The notes under the pieces: generated by a model | The model's database searches: none | The model's input: only the letters and a program-made list of their open reading frames with translations | Told to the model about the DNA's origin: nothing | Made by a program: the position numbers and the translations under genes | Part shown: positions 19,509 to 29,364 of the stretch, piece after piece | Layout of the letters: each line of letters opens with the position of its first letter | Numbering within the stretch: the stretch's first letter is position 1 | Assembly: GCA_963811825.1 (NCBI GenBank) | Contig: CAWESS010000036.1 | Coordinates: forward strand, 124,001-188,000 | Direction of reading: 5' to 3' | Length of the DNA: 64,000 nt | From: Fodinibacter sp963811825 | GTDB taxonomy: Bacteria > Actinomycetota > Actinomycetes > Actinomycetales > Dermatophilaceae

Positions 19509-19747
19509 GCGGGTGCCGGCTCGAGGTCGCCAGTGCGTTCGGCGTCGTCGGCGTGCTCGGGGTGCTCGGCTCTCGGCTCCCGAAGGCCGGGGTCGACGTC
19601 CAGCGCCACTGCGAGGGCGGTCGCGGTGGAGGGACTGGGTGGCTGACCACCTTCGAGCCGCTGGATGGTCCGCACGCTGACGCCGCTGGCGACAGCCAGC
19701 TGCTCTTGACTCCAGCCGCGCCGGAGGCGAAGGTCTCGAAGACTCAC
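19505..19747 (-). CDS. small XRE-type helix-turn-helix regulator
   Basis: An 80-residue protein that is almost entirely a Cro/C1-type DNA-binding domain. It opens SLRDLRLRRGWSQEQLAVAS and has the recognition helix GVSVRTIQRLEGG; the remaining acidic tail lacks a recognisable effector domain. Start is GTG at 19747. It overlaps the DUF805 gene at its end, so the two are probably a coupled pair in which the regulator may control the membrane protein. Target and signal are unknown. Confidence 0.75.
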   Translation of the reverse strand: MSLRDLRLRRGWSQEQLAVASGVSVRTIQRLEGGQPPSPSTATALAVALDVDPGLREPRAEHPEHADDAERTGDLEPAPA

Positions 19748-19840
19748 CGCACCAGTCTCGCCCCTCGGTGGGCGCCAACACCACGACGACGACCCGCCAT
19801 CGTGCCGCCATCGACCCCGGCCGGGCCGTCAGCGTGGGTG

Positions 19841-21021
19841 TCAGCGCTCGGTCATGAGGACGATGCCCAGGCACATCTCGTCGGTCGTGCCCTCACCCCA
19901 GGCGACGTAGCGGTCCTCGGTGCCCTCGAAGGCCGGGAGCAGGTCGCGCAGCTCCTGGTCATGGGTGCAGGTGACCGTGATCTCGTCGCCGGGGCCGACG
20001 TCGAGGGGCGTGTCGAGGGGGATGCTGCCCTGGTCGTCGAAGTTCCAGACCGGGATGTCGAGCACCCGCTTGGCCTCGGGGGTGCCCTTGTTGACGTCGA
20101 CGGTGATCGCGCGACCGAGCAGGTGCATGTGCCCGGAGACCGCGCGGATCGTTCCCTCCTCCCGGATCGGACGGGTGCAGCTCTGCACCGGGCCCGTCTT
20201 CAGCGGGCCGCAGAGCAGGTGCAGCAGGTCGGCGGTCGCGGGGTCCTCGGCGAAGCGCTTCTTGAGGTCGGCGACCGCCAGCGTGCGGCTGCACATCCCC
20301 TTGGTGCGGTTGTCGCGGCACGGGAGCTCGACGGGCGCAGGGAGGAGCATCGTCTGCAGGGCCTGCTTGTCGCTGCCGGCTGCCTCGGACAGGCGCAGCA
20401 GCACCGCGCTGCGGTCCGAGCCACTGCCCCCGAGCAGGTTGTAGTGCATCTGCACGACGAGCTGGGAGCCGGCGGCGAGCGGGATGCCGATGTCCTCGGC
20501 CATGACCCGTTCTCCCCCGCCGGGAGCCCACGCGCCGACCCAGTCGGCCTTGTCGAGGTTGCCCCCGGCGATGCCCGAGATGCCGGCGCCGCCGAAGCAC
20601 GTCCAGCCCTCGCCCGGGGTCTGCGCGTCGATCTTCTCGGCCTTCGTGACGTCGGTCGGCTCGACCTTGGAGACGATGACGTGGTGGACCAGTGGTGCGT
20701 TGTCCAGCAGCACCTGCACGCCACTCACCAGCTGGTCGGTGTCGAACCCGGGGTCGACGAGGAAGCACCGGTAGTCGTCGGTGCCGGTGCCCTCAGGGGC
20801 CTTGGGGGTGTACTCCGCCGGGAGCCGGATCTCCTGGAAGCGCTCACCCTTGCGCAGGGGCGTCTCCTTCACCGGCTCCGCCGCGTCGCGCTCGGGGCGG
20901 CCGCGTGCGTCGTCGGGTGCGTGTCGGCCGTGCGCAGGGTCGCGGGCAGGTCGGCGTTGCTCCCGCACCCGGCGAGCGCCAGGGCGAGCGCCAGGAAGAC
21001 TCCCGAGGTGCGCCGCTGCAT
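19841..21021 (-). CDS. copper type II monooxygenase-like lipoprotein, frameshifted
   Basis: Secreted lipoprotein related to the copper-dependent, ascorbate-type monooxygenases (dopamine beta-hydroxylase/PHM fold). The N-terminus is a signal peptide ending in the lipobox LAGC near residue 19. Copper-ligand motifs of the fold are visible in order: LVHHVIV near residue 114, QMHYN near 192 and GHMHLLG near 299. Several cysteines that could form disulfides lie between. The frame breaks between about 20885 and 20905, where one base is missing (or two extra), early in the mature part. The substrate is unknown. It may be a catalytic or only copper-binding member; sequence alone cannot decide. Confidence 0.72.
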
Positions 21022-21074
21022 CAGCACATCGTAATCGCGACCCGGCCTCCCTTCGGTCGTCGTCGATCCCTCTC

Positions 21075-22310
21075 TCAGTCGGATTCGGGTGCTCCCGACG
21101 TCGCCGCTGCGAGCTGACCGCAGGCCCCGTCGATGTCGGACCCTCGGGTGTCACGCACCGTGGTGGGGATGCCGTGCGCCCGCAGCCGCTCGACGAACTG
21201 CTGCTCCACTCCTCGCCGGGATGCCGTCCACTTCGACCCCGGGGTGGGGTTGAGCGGGATGGGGTTGACGTGCACCCAGCCGCGGCCTCGGGCGCGCAGC
21301 TTCTTGGCGAGCAGGTCGGCCCGCCAGGCCTGGTCGTTGATGTCACGGATGAGGGCGTACTCGATGCTGACCCGCCGCCCGGTGGCCTCGTGGTACCGGT
21401 ACGCCGCGTCGATCGCCTCGTCGACCTTCCACCGGGTGTTGATCGGCACGAGCTCGTCGCGCAGCTCGTCGTCGGGGGCGTGCAACGACAGGGCGAGGGT
21501 GACGGGGATGCCCTCTGCGGCGAGCCGGTCGATGCCCGGGACCAGGCCCACCGTCGACATCGTGATGCCGCGGGCCGAGATCCCCAGCCCGGACGGCGCA
21601 GGCTCGGTGAGGCGGCGGATGGCGCCGATCGCTGCGTTGTAGTTGGCCAGGGCCTCCCCCATGCCCATGAACACGACGTTGCTGACGCGGCTGGGACCGG
21701 AGGGTCCGGCGTCGGGGGCCCCGGCATCCGCCCCCTCGTCCGCCTCATCGCCCAGCCCGGCGCCAGCGGCACCCTCACCGATCTCCGGCAGCTCTCCGCG
21801 GTGCAGCAGCCGTGCCGCGGCCACCACCTGCTCGACGATCTCGCCGGCCGACATGTTGCGCGTCAGGCCTTCCTGACCGGTGGCGCAGAACGGACAGTTC
21901 ATGCCGCAGCCGGCCTGGCTGGAGATGCAGACCGTGACCCGCTTGGGGTAGCGCATGAGCACCGACTCGACGAGGGCGCCGTCGAAGAGACGCCAGACCT
22001 GCTTGATCGTGGCGCCGCGGTCGGCCGTGAGGTTGCGCACCGGTGTCAAGAGGGTGGGCAGGAGGTCGGCCACGAGGTCGTCGCGCACCGCCTTGGGCAG
22101 GTCGGTCATGTCCTGCGGCTGGTCGACCAGCCGCTCGAAGTAGTGCGTCGAGAGCTGGGTCGCCCGGTAGGCCGGGTGCCCCATCGCCACCGCCGCCTCG
22201 CGGCGCTGCTCGAGGCTGAGGTCGGCCAGGTGGCGCGGGGGCTTGCCACGGCGGGGTGCGGCGAAGGTGAGCTGGCCGGGGGTCGGTCGGGGCGCTGGGG
22301 TCTCGGACAT
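21075..22310 (-). CDS. rlmN: dual-specificity rRNA/tRNA adenine C2-methyltransferase RlmN
   Basis: Radical SAM enzyme that methylates C2 of A2503 in 23S rRNA and A37 of some tRNAs. The 4Fe-4S ligands are in CGMNCPFC, with cysteines near residues 135, 139 and 142, the SAM contact is MGMGEAL, and the resolving cysteine is in GSDIDGACGQL near residue 395. All key residues are intact. Length is 411, somewhat long because of an alanine, glycine and aspartate-rich stretch of about 30 residues around residues 180-205, absent from E. coli RlmN. It sits downstream of cdsA and frr on the same strand, a common actinobacterial order. Confidence 0.95.
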   Translation of the reverse strand: MSETPAPRPTPGQLTFAAPRRGKPPRHLADLSLEQRREAAVAMGHPAYRATQLSTHYFERLVDQPQDMTDLPKAVRDDLVADLLPTLLTPVRNLTADRGATIKQVWRLFDGALVESVLMRYPKRVTVCISSQAGCGMNCPFCATGQEGLTRNMSAGEIVEQVVAAARLLHRGELPEIGEGAAGAGLGDEADEGADAGAPDAGPSGPSRVSNVVFMGMGEALANYNAAIGAIRRLTEPAPSGLGISARGITMSTVGLVPGIDRLAAEGIPVTLALSLHAPDDELRDELVPINTRWKVDEAIDAAYRYHEATGRRVSIEYALIRDINDQAWRADLLAKKLRARGRGWVHVNPIPLNPTPGSKWTASRRGVEQQFVERLRAHGIPTTVRDTRGSDIDGACGQLAAATSGAPESD

Positions 22311-22371
22311 GATGGGTCGATTCTCGCAGGTGTCGCCGCCGGGTCCGTCGTGCTCGACGGCGCGGTACCGG

Positions 22372-23313
22372 TCAGCTGGCCGGGACGAACAGGAGCAGCA
22401 GCGCCCAGGCGATGGGGGCGACCACGACGAGGGAGTCGAGGCGGTCCATCAGGCCGCCGTGCCCCGGAAGGATCGTGCTCATGTCCTTGATGCCGAGGTC
22501 ACGCTTGATGCTCGACTCGATGAGGTCACCCAGGGTGGCCGCGCCCGCGGCGACGACGCCGAGCAGGGCACCCGCCCACCACTGCCCGTCCAGGAGCACC
22601 GGCAGGGCGATGGCCCCGACGACGGCACACGACACGACCGAGCCGGCAAAGCCCTCCCACGACTTCTTCGGGCTCAGCGACGGCGCCATCGGGTGCTTGC
22701 CGAACTTCACCCCCACGGCGTACCCGCCGAGGTCGGAGAAGACGGTGACGAGGATGAAGACGACGATGCGCTGGCGCCCGTCCTCTTCCGCGAGCATCAG
22801 CGCGGCGAACCCGGCGAGGAAGACGGGGTAGAACGTCACGAGTGCGGAGGCACTGAGGTCGCGCGCCGCGCCCGCGACGCCGTCGGCCACGCGCCAGATC
22901 AGCAGGCCGATGATCGTCAGGCCGAAGGTCACGACGAGCGCCTCGGCGCCCCGCACGTAGGCGGACACGAGCATGCCCGCGACCCCGAGCAGCAGCGGGA
23001 CGAGCGGGATGTTCATGCCCTTGGTCGCGATGGCCCGGCGCAGTTCCCAGGCTCCGAGGGCAATGGCGGCGACGACGACGACGAGGAACGCCCGCGCGTC
23101 GATGATCAGGGTGCCGATGATCAGCCCGGCGAGGAAGAGGCCCACACCGACCGCCGCCCGCAGGTCGCGGCCGGCCTTCGGGGTGGCCGGCGCGGCCGGT
23201 GCGACCTCGGCTCCCGCGTCCTCGGCGTTCTCGGCCTGGGCGCTGGCGTCCTCGGCGGTCGCGGACTCGTCGGCGGCGCCGTCGGTGGCGGCCAGGTCTG
23301 GTGCGTCGGTCAT
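22372..23313 (-). CDS. cdsA: phosphatidate cytidylyltransferase CdsA
   Basis: Integral membrane enzyme that makes CDP-diacylglycerol from phosphatidic acid and CTP, the branch point of phospholipid synthesis. The 313-residue protein has an acidic, alanine-rich cytoplasmic N-terminus of about 47 residues followed by roughly eight membrane segments. The family signature is complete: SPKKSWEGFAGS, then LGDLIESSIKRDLGIKD and the closing LPGHGGLMDRLDS with its metal-binding aspartates. It lies 14 bases after frr, so the two are probably co-transcribed. Confidence 0.95.
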   Translation of the reverse strand: MTDAPDLAATDGAADESATAEDASAQAENAEDAGAEVAPAAPATPKAGRDLRAAVGVGLFLAGLIIGTLIIDARAFLVVVVAAIALGAWELRRAIATKGMNIPLVPLLLGVAGMLVSAYVRGAEALVVTFGLTIIGLLIWRVADGVAGAARDLSASALVTFYPVFLAGFAALMLAEEDGRQRIVVFILVTVFSDLGGYAVGVKFGKHPMAPSLSPKKSWEGFAGSVVSCAVVGAIALPVLLDGQWWAGALLGVVAAGAATLGDLIESSIKRDLGIKDMSTILPGHGGLMDRLDSLVVVAPIAWALLLLFVPAS

Positions 23314-23327
23314 CGTCGTCGGCGAGG

Positions 23328-23885
23328 TCAGACCTCGAGCAGCTCGGCTTCCTTGTGCTTGAGCAGGTCGTCGATCTGGTCGACGTGGCGCTTGGTGACG
23401 GCCTCGAGCTCCTTCTCGGCGCGACTGCCCTCGTCCTCCCCGACCTCGCCGTCCTTGACGAGCTTCTCGAGGGTGGTCTTGGCGGCGCGGCGCACGTTGC
23501 GCACGGAGATCTTGGCGTCCTCGGCCTGCGTGTGCGCCATCTTGACGTACTCGCGGCGGCGCTCCTCGGTGAGCACCGGCATGACGCAGCGGATGATGTT
23601 GCCGTCGTTGCTGGGGTTGACGCCCAGGTCGGCCACCGTGATGGCCTTCTCGATCGCGTGCATCGAGCCCTTGTCGAACGGGCTGATGATGATCGTGCGG
23701 GCCTCGGGGTTCTGGAAGGACGCGAGCTGCTGCAGCGGGGTGGGTGCGCCGTAGTAGTCGACGAGCACCTTCTGGAACATGCCGGGGTGGGCGCGACCGG
23801 TGCGGATGCCGGCAAAGGCCTCCTTGGCGGCCTCGACGGTCTTCTCCATCTTCTCCTCGGCCTCGAACAAGGTCTCGTCGATCAT
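23328..23885 (-). CDS. frr: ribosome recycling factor
   Basis: Splits post-termination ribosomes together with EF-G. The 185-residue protein has the standard length and two-domain pattern: the long-helix domain opens EETLFE-type sequence with EKTVEAAKEAFAGIRTGRAHP, and the small domain contains YYGAPTPLQQLA and the conserved NDGNIIR. The ATG at 23885 has a strong ribosome site (GAAGGAG) upstream, which rules out the longer in-frame extension. It follows pyrH by 91 bases. Confidence 0.97.
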   Translation of the reverse strand: MIDETLFEAEEKMEKTVEAAKEAFAGIRTGRAHPGMFQKVLVDYYGAPTPLQQLASFQNPEARTIIISPFDKGSMHAIEKAITVADLGVNPSNDGNIIRCVMPVLTEERRREYVKMAHTQAEDAKISVRNVRRAAKTTLEKLVKDGEVGEDEGSRAEKELEAVTKRHVDQIDDLLKHKEAELLEV

Positions 23886-23976
23886 CGGGGCGGCTCTCCT
23901 TCGGTTTGCCGCGCAGCCGGCGCGGCGGGTCGGGTCCAGTGTGTCAAAGACGGGCGGGGCCCGGTGACCGCCGGCG

Positions 23977-24735
23977 TCAACCCGCGGAGACGAGGGTGCC
24001 GATGCGCTCGCCACGCAGGGCCCGGGTGATGTTGCCGTCACCCTCCATGCCGAACACGACCATGGGCAGCTTGTTGTCCATGCACAGGCTGAAGGCGGCC
24101 GCGTCGACGACCCGCAGGCCGGTGCGCAGTGCCTCCTCGAACGTGACGTGCTCGAGCTTGCGGGCATCGGGGTTGGTGCGCGGGTCGGAGTCGTAGACCC
24201 CGTCGACCCCGCTCTTGCTCATGAGCACCATGTCGCACTTGCACTCCAGCGCCCGCTGGGCACTCACCGTGTCGGTGGAGAAGTACGGCATCCCGGCGCC
24301 GGCCCCGAAGATCACGACCCGCCCCTTCTCGAGGTGGCGGATCGCGCGGCGCGGGATGTACGGCTCGGCGACCTGACCCATCGTGATGGCGGTCTGCACG
24401 CGGGTGTCGATGCCCTCCTTCTCCAGGAAGTCCTGCAGCGCAAGGCAGTTCATCACGGTCCCCAGCATGCCGATGTAGTCGGCGCGGGAGCGGTCCATGC
24501 CCTTCTGCTGCAGCTCGGCGCCCCGGAAGAAGTTGCCACCGCCCACGACGACGGCGACCTCGATGCCCTCGCGGACGGCATCCGCGATCTGGCGGGCGAT
24601 GCCGCGCACGACGTCGGGGTCGACCCCGACCTTGCCACCACCGAAGACCTCGCCGGAGAGCTTGAGGAGCACGCGCCGCGGCGAGCTCGCGCTCGTCGGG
24701 GTGGGCGCTGCCTGAGTCAGGGCGTGCGTGGTCAC
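23977..24735 (-). CDS. pyrH: uridylate kinase
   Basis: Phosphorylates UMP to UDP in pyrimidine nucleotide synthesis; hexameric and cytoplasmic. The 252-residue product shows the amino-acid-kinase fold with LLKLSGEVFGGG, the UMP-binding VVGGGNFFRG and DYIGMLGTVMN, and the GAGAGMPYFSTDT loop. The GTG at 24735 is chosen for its strong ribosome site (GAGGAGG) and gives the normal length; the open frame continues upstream without family sequence. It is part of the tsf-pyrH-frr neighbourhood, but here a small ORF and a plus-strand Nudix gene separate it from tsf. Confidence 0.96.
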   Translation of the reverse strand: MTTHALTQAAPTPTSASSPRRVLLKLSGEVFGGGKVGVDPDVVRGIARQIADAVREGIEVAVVVGGGNFFRGAELQQKGMDRSRADYIGMLGTVMNCLALQDFLEKEGIDTRVQTAITMGQVAEPYIPRRAIRHLEKGRVVIFGAGAGMPYFSTDTVSAQRALECKCDMVLMSKSGVDGVYDSDPRTNPDARKLEHVTFEEALRTGLRVVDAAAFSLCMDNKLPMVVFGMEGDGNITRALRGERIGTLVSAG

Positions 24736-24844
24736 GGTGCCTCCTCGGCGGTGGTGCGCGGTCGCCCGATCCTGCCACAGGCGGGGGCCCTCATCGAAAA
24801 CCACGAGCGGGCCGGATGCCGTCCGCACCGGTTCGCGCTCCTCC

Positions 24845-25000
24845 TCACCACCCGGCGTTGCGCAGCATGAACTCGGTCTCGGTGTCGCGTCCGCCGAGCG
24901 GGTCGGTCGGCGGGTCGACGTCCTGCGTGGTCACCATGTCCTCCGGGCGCACCCGTGGCAGGTCCACGTGCACCCGCGCCTCGAGCCCTGCCCTGTCCAC
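24845..25000 (-). CDS. small hypothetical protein
   Basis: A 51-codon frame (GTG at 25000 to TGA at 24845) lies in the otherwise empty 417-base gap between pyrH and the Nudix gene. Nearly every third codon position is G or C, as in the real genes here, while the two other minus-strand frames do not read like this genome's proteins. The product is acidic and ends RDTETEFMLRNAGW, with no signal peptide or membrane segment. The same frame continues upstream with weaker codon bias, so the true start may differ, or this may be the 3' remnant of a longer gene. I do not recognise it. Confidence 0.4.
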   Translation of the reverse strand: MDRAGLEARVHVDLPRVRPEDMVTTQDVDPPTDPLGGRDTETEFMLRNAGW

Positions 25001-25152
25001 CGTGTCGTCGCGCGGCCGCAGTCCCCGGGCGCTTGAACGCCCACCCGTCCACCTGACCTGGTCACGGCGACCACCTCCTGTGCCAGTATGCGCGCCCGTC
25101 GCACGCGCTGGCAGGATGCGCGGATGATGACCGAACGCGACGCCTGATCGCC

Positions 25153-25686
25153 ATGTGGCCCGTCACCGGCTCCCGCACCGTCTACTCCAACGCGTGGATC
25201 GAGGTCGTCGAGGACGACGTCGTGCGCCCCGACGGCGGGCGCGGGATCTACGGCGTGGTGCGGTTACGGCATCCGGCGGTGTTCGTCGTCGCCCTCACCG
25301 ACGACGACGAGGTCGTGCTCGTGACCGTCGACCGGCACACGACCGGCCTGTCGGTCGAGGTGCCGGCGGGCGGGTCCGACGGCCCGGACACCCTCGCCGG
25401 GGCGATGCGCGAGCTCGCCGAGGAGACCGGGCTGCAGGCGGCGCAGTGGCGCGAGATCGGGCGGATGAACGCGCTCAACGGGGTCTGCGTCGCCCCCGAG
25501 GTCGTCTACCTCGCGACCGGGCTGTCCCCGGTCAGCGGTGCCGAGCAGGAGGCCGAGGGGATCACCGCCGTGCGCACCGTGCCGTGGCCCGAGGTGCTCG
25601 CCATGGTGGCCCGGGGCGAGGTGAGCGACGGGGAGACCGTGGCCGCACTCATGTACGCCGCGCTGGCGCTGGGCCGCGTCACCTGA
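25153..25686 (+). CDS. Nudix hydrolase, ADP-ribose pyrophosphatase-like
   Basis: Hydrolase for nucleoside diphosphates linked to another group, closest in layout to ADP-ribose pyrophosphatases. The 177-residue protein has VEVPAGG followed by the core MRELAEETGL of the Nudix box, and a downstream glutamate-rich segment. The front half of the box departs from consensus: the spacing to REL is one residue short and the first conserved Glu appears as Asp. Start is ATG at 25153. It is convergent with tsf, and a strong hairpin follows it. The substrate is not known. Confidence 0.85.
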   Translation: MWPVTGSRTVYSNAWIEVVEDDVVRPDGGRGIYGVVRLRHPAVFVVALTDDDEVVLVTVDRHTTGLSVEVPAGGSDGPDTLAGAMRELAEETGLQAAQWREIGRMNALNGVCVAPEVVYLATGLSPVSGAEQEAEGITAVRTVPWPEVLAMVARGEVSDGETVAALMYAALALGRVT

Positions 25687-25721
25687 GCGCCCCGGAGCCG
25701 ACGGATCTGGCCGACAACGCA

Positions 25722-25757
25722 CGGATGCCGCCCGCTCGGGTGAGCGGACGGCATCCG
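25722..25757. terminator. bidirectional hairpin terminator between Nudix gene and tsf
   Basis: Two 16-base arms, CGGATGCCGCCCGCTC and GAGCGGACGGCATCCG, pair with one mismatch around a GGGT loop. The hairpin lies 35 bases after the plus-strand Nudix stop and 23 bases after the minus-strand tsf stop, so it can end transcription from both sides. No run of T follows, as is common in high-GC actinobacteria. The outer part of each arm is the recurring GGATGCC/GGCATCC element. Confidence 0.8.
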
Positions 25758-25780
25758 GTGATGCTGTGGTGCGGCGGCGC

Positions 25781-26611
25781 TCAGCTACCGACCCGGAAGC
25801 GCGCGAAGCCCTTCGCGTCGGCGCCGGCCTCGGCCAGGACCTTCGCGACGGTCTTCTTCGGCTCCTTGGCGAACGGCTGCTCGAGCAGGACGTTCTCCTT
25901 GAAGTAGCCGTTGACGCGACCCTCGACGATGCGGGGCAGGGCAGCCTCGGGCTTGCCCTCCTCCTTGGCGGTGGCCTCGGCGACGCGACGCTCGTTCTCG
26001 ACCGTCTCGGCGTCGACCTCGTCGCGGGTGAGGACGCTCGGGCTGAACGCCGCGATGTGCATCGCGACGTCGCGGGCCGTCTGCTCGTCGCCACCGGCGG
26101 TCGAGACGAGGACGCCGATCTGCGCGGGCAGGTCGGGGCTCGTCTTGTGCAGGTAGGACACGACGTGCTCGCCCTCGAGGCGGGCCACGCGCTTGACCTC
26201 GATCTTCTCGCCGATGGTGGCGTTGGCCTCGTCGAGGAGCTCCTTGACGGACCGGCCGTCCTCGAGCGTCGAGGCCAGCAGGGCCTCGGCGTCCGCGGAC
26301 TTGGTGGCCACGGCCTGGGTCAGGACCTGTGCGGCCAGGGCGCCGAAGCGCTCACCCTTGGCCACGAAGTCGGTCTCGCACAGGACCTCGACGAGGGTGC
26401 CCTCGCCGGCGCCGGCCTCGGCCGTGACCAGACCGTTGGAGGCGGTACGGCCCTCGCGCTTGGTCACGCCCTTCAGGCCCTTGACGCGCAGGATCTCTTC
26501 GGCCTGCGTCATGTCGCCATCGGCCTCGTCGAGGGCACGCTTGACGTCCATCATTCCGGCGGCGGTCTTCTCGCGGAGCGCCTTGATGTCAGCGGCGGTG
26601 TAGTTCGCCAT
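25781..26611 (-). CDS. tsf: elongation factor Ts
   Basis: Exchanges GDP for GTP on EF-Tu. The 276-residue protein has the actinobacterial EF-Ts length; the N-terminal UBA-like domain reads LREKTAAGMMDVKRALDEAD, and the core holds the conserved CETDFVAKGERF. The ATG at 26611 is preceded by a modest ribosome site. It lies 51 bases downstream of the true rpsB end, the universal rpsB-tsf arrangement, and is presumably co-transcribed with rpsB. Confidence 0.97.
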   Translation of the reverse strand: MANYTAADIKALREKTAAGMMDVKRALDEADGDMTQAEEILRVKGLKGVTKREGRTASNGLVTAEAGAGEGTLVEVLCETDFVAKGERFGALAAQVLTQAVATKSADAEALLASTLEDGRSVKELLDEANATIGEKIEVKRVARLEGEHVVSYLHKTSPDLPAQIGVLVSTAGGDEQTARDVAMHIAAFSPSVLTRDEVDAETVENERRVAEATAKEEGKPEAALPRIVEGRVNGYFKENVLLEQPFAKEPKKTVAKVLAEAGADAKGFARFRVGS

Positions 26612-26662
26612 GGGGGATATCGCTCTTTCGGGTAGCAGTTTCGACAGTGACGAGGGTGGTGC

Positions 26663-27676
26663 TCAGGCCTTGTCGGCGGCGGGGGCGTCTGCCTCCGCGG
26701 CCGGCGCCTCGGCAACCTCGGCCTCAGCGGCGGGAGCCTCGACGACCTCGAGCCTCAGCGGCAGGAGCCTCGACGACCTCAGCCTCAGCGGCAGGAGCCT
26801 CGACGACCTCAGGCCTCAGCGGCAGGAGCCTCGACGACCTCGGCCTCAGCGGCAGGAGCCTCGGCGACCTCGGCCTCAGCGGCCTCGGCAGCGGGAGCCT
26901 CGGCAGCGTCGCCACCCAGGAGCTCGCGCTCCCACTCGGCGAGGGGCTCGTCAGCGGCGACGACGTCCTCGTCGGCGCGGCCACCGGCGCGGGCCATCAG
27001 ACCATCGGCGACGGCATCCGCGATGACCCGGGTCAGCAGCGTGACCGAGCGGATCGCGTCGTCGTTGCCGGGGATCTTGTAGTCGACCTCGTCGGGGTCG
27101 CAGTTGGTGTCGAGGATCGCGATGACGGGCAGCCCCAGCTTGCGGGCCTCGTCCACGGCGAGGTGCTCCTTCTTCGTGTCGACGATCCACACGGCCGAGG
27201 GGACCTTGCCCATGGTGCGGATGCCGCCCAGGGTCTTCTCGAGCTTGTCGCGCTCGCGCTTGAAGATGAGCAGCTCCTTCTTCGTGAAGCCGCTGCCGGC
27301 CACGTCGTCGAAGTCGAGCTCCTCGAGCTCCTTGAGGCGGGTGAGCCGCTTGGAGATCGTCTGGAAGTTGGTGAGCATGCCACCGAGCCAGCGGTGGTTG
27401 ACGTACGGCATCCCGACGCGGGTGGCCTGCTCGGCGATCGGCTCCTGCGCCTGGCGCTTGGTGCCGACGAACAGGATCGTGCCGCCGTGGGCCACGGTCT
27501 CGCGGACGAACTCGTACGCGTTGTTGATGTAGGTCACCGACTGCTGGAGGTCGATGATGTAGATGCCATTGCGCTCGGTCATGATGAAGCGCTTCATCTT
27601 GGGGTTCCAGCGACGGGTCTGGTGCCCGAAGTGGACGCCGCTCTCGAGGAGCTGGCGCATGGTGACAACGGCCATG
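26663..27676 (-). CDS. rpsB: 30S ribosomal protein S2 with repetitive acidic tail, frameshifted in the tail
   Basis: Small-subunit ribosomal protein S2. The conserved core from the ATG at 27676 is intact: MRQLLESGVHFGHQTRRWNP, HRWLGGMLTNFQT and IPGNDDAIRS. A ribosome site AAGGAG precedes the ATG. After about residue 255 comes an acidic tail of EAPAAEAEVV repeats. As written, the frame stops at 26809, but two one-base insertions (near 26811 and 26750) explain this; without them the tail continues to DAPAADKA and a stop at 26663. The repeats make both real slippage and sequencing error possible. Confidence 0.93.
26725..26905 (-). repeat. about 30-base tandem repeats in the rpsB 3' end
   Basis: A 30-base unit that encodes EVVEAPAAEA on the minus strand recurs about five times, three copies being almost identical and the outer ones partly diverged. 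Two of the copy junctions carry an extra base that breaks the reading frame. Arrays like this expand or contract by replication slippage, and they are also prone to assembly error. Confidence 0.85.
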
Positions 27677-27761
27677 CCGTGTTCTCCTTGTGCGTTGGTC
27701 AGTTGCGTCGGAGGTCCTGCGGAGGTGCAGGGCTCCTGCCTGGCGCCTGCTACGCACCTCA

Positions 27762-27781
27762 CCGGATGCCGCGGCATCCGG
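27762..27781. repeat. perfect 20-base palindrome in the rpsB leader
   Basis: CCGGATGCCGCGGCATCCGG is self-complementary over all 20 bases. It lies about 85 bases upstream of rpsB in the 272-base gap shared with the divergent DapC-like gene, and consists of two facing copies of the recurring GGATGCC element. If it is transcribed in the rpsB leader it would fold into a strong hairpin; it could also bind a dimeric protein. The rest of the gap should hold the two promoters, which I could not place. Confidence 0.6.
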
Positions 27782-27948
27782 ACTGCCAAGGTGCGCCCCG
27801 TCGTGTGGTGGTCCAGGTGACGGCGAGAAGGCGCGCGAAGTCGCCCAACCGGAGTCGGACGCACCCGCCAGTCTACGGGGTGCGGACCCCGGGCCAGAAA
27901 TCGGGCCTCCACGCCTCGAGCTGCGTGCTCACGGCCTAACCTCTCCCC

Positions 27949-29364
<1,416 letters not shown>

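Noticed and set aside
26725..26905. Possible CRISPR-like array in the regular 30-base repeats
   Set aside because: The units are adjacent with no unique spacers, and they encode an Ala/Glu tail in frame with rpsB.
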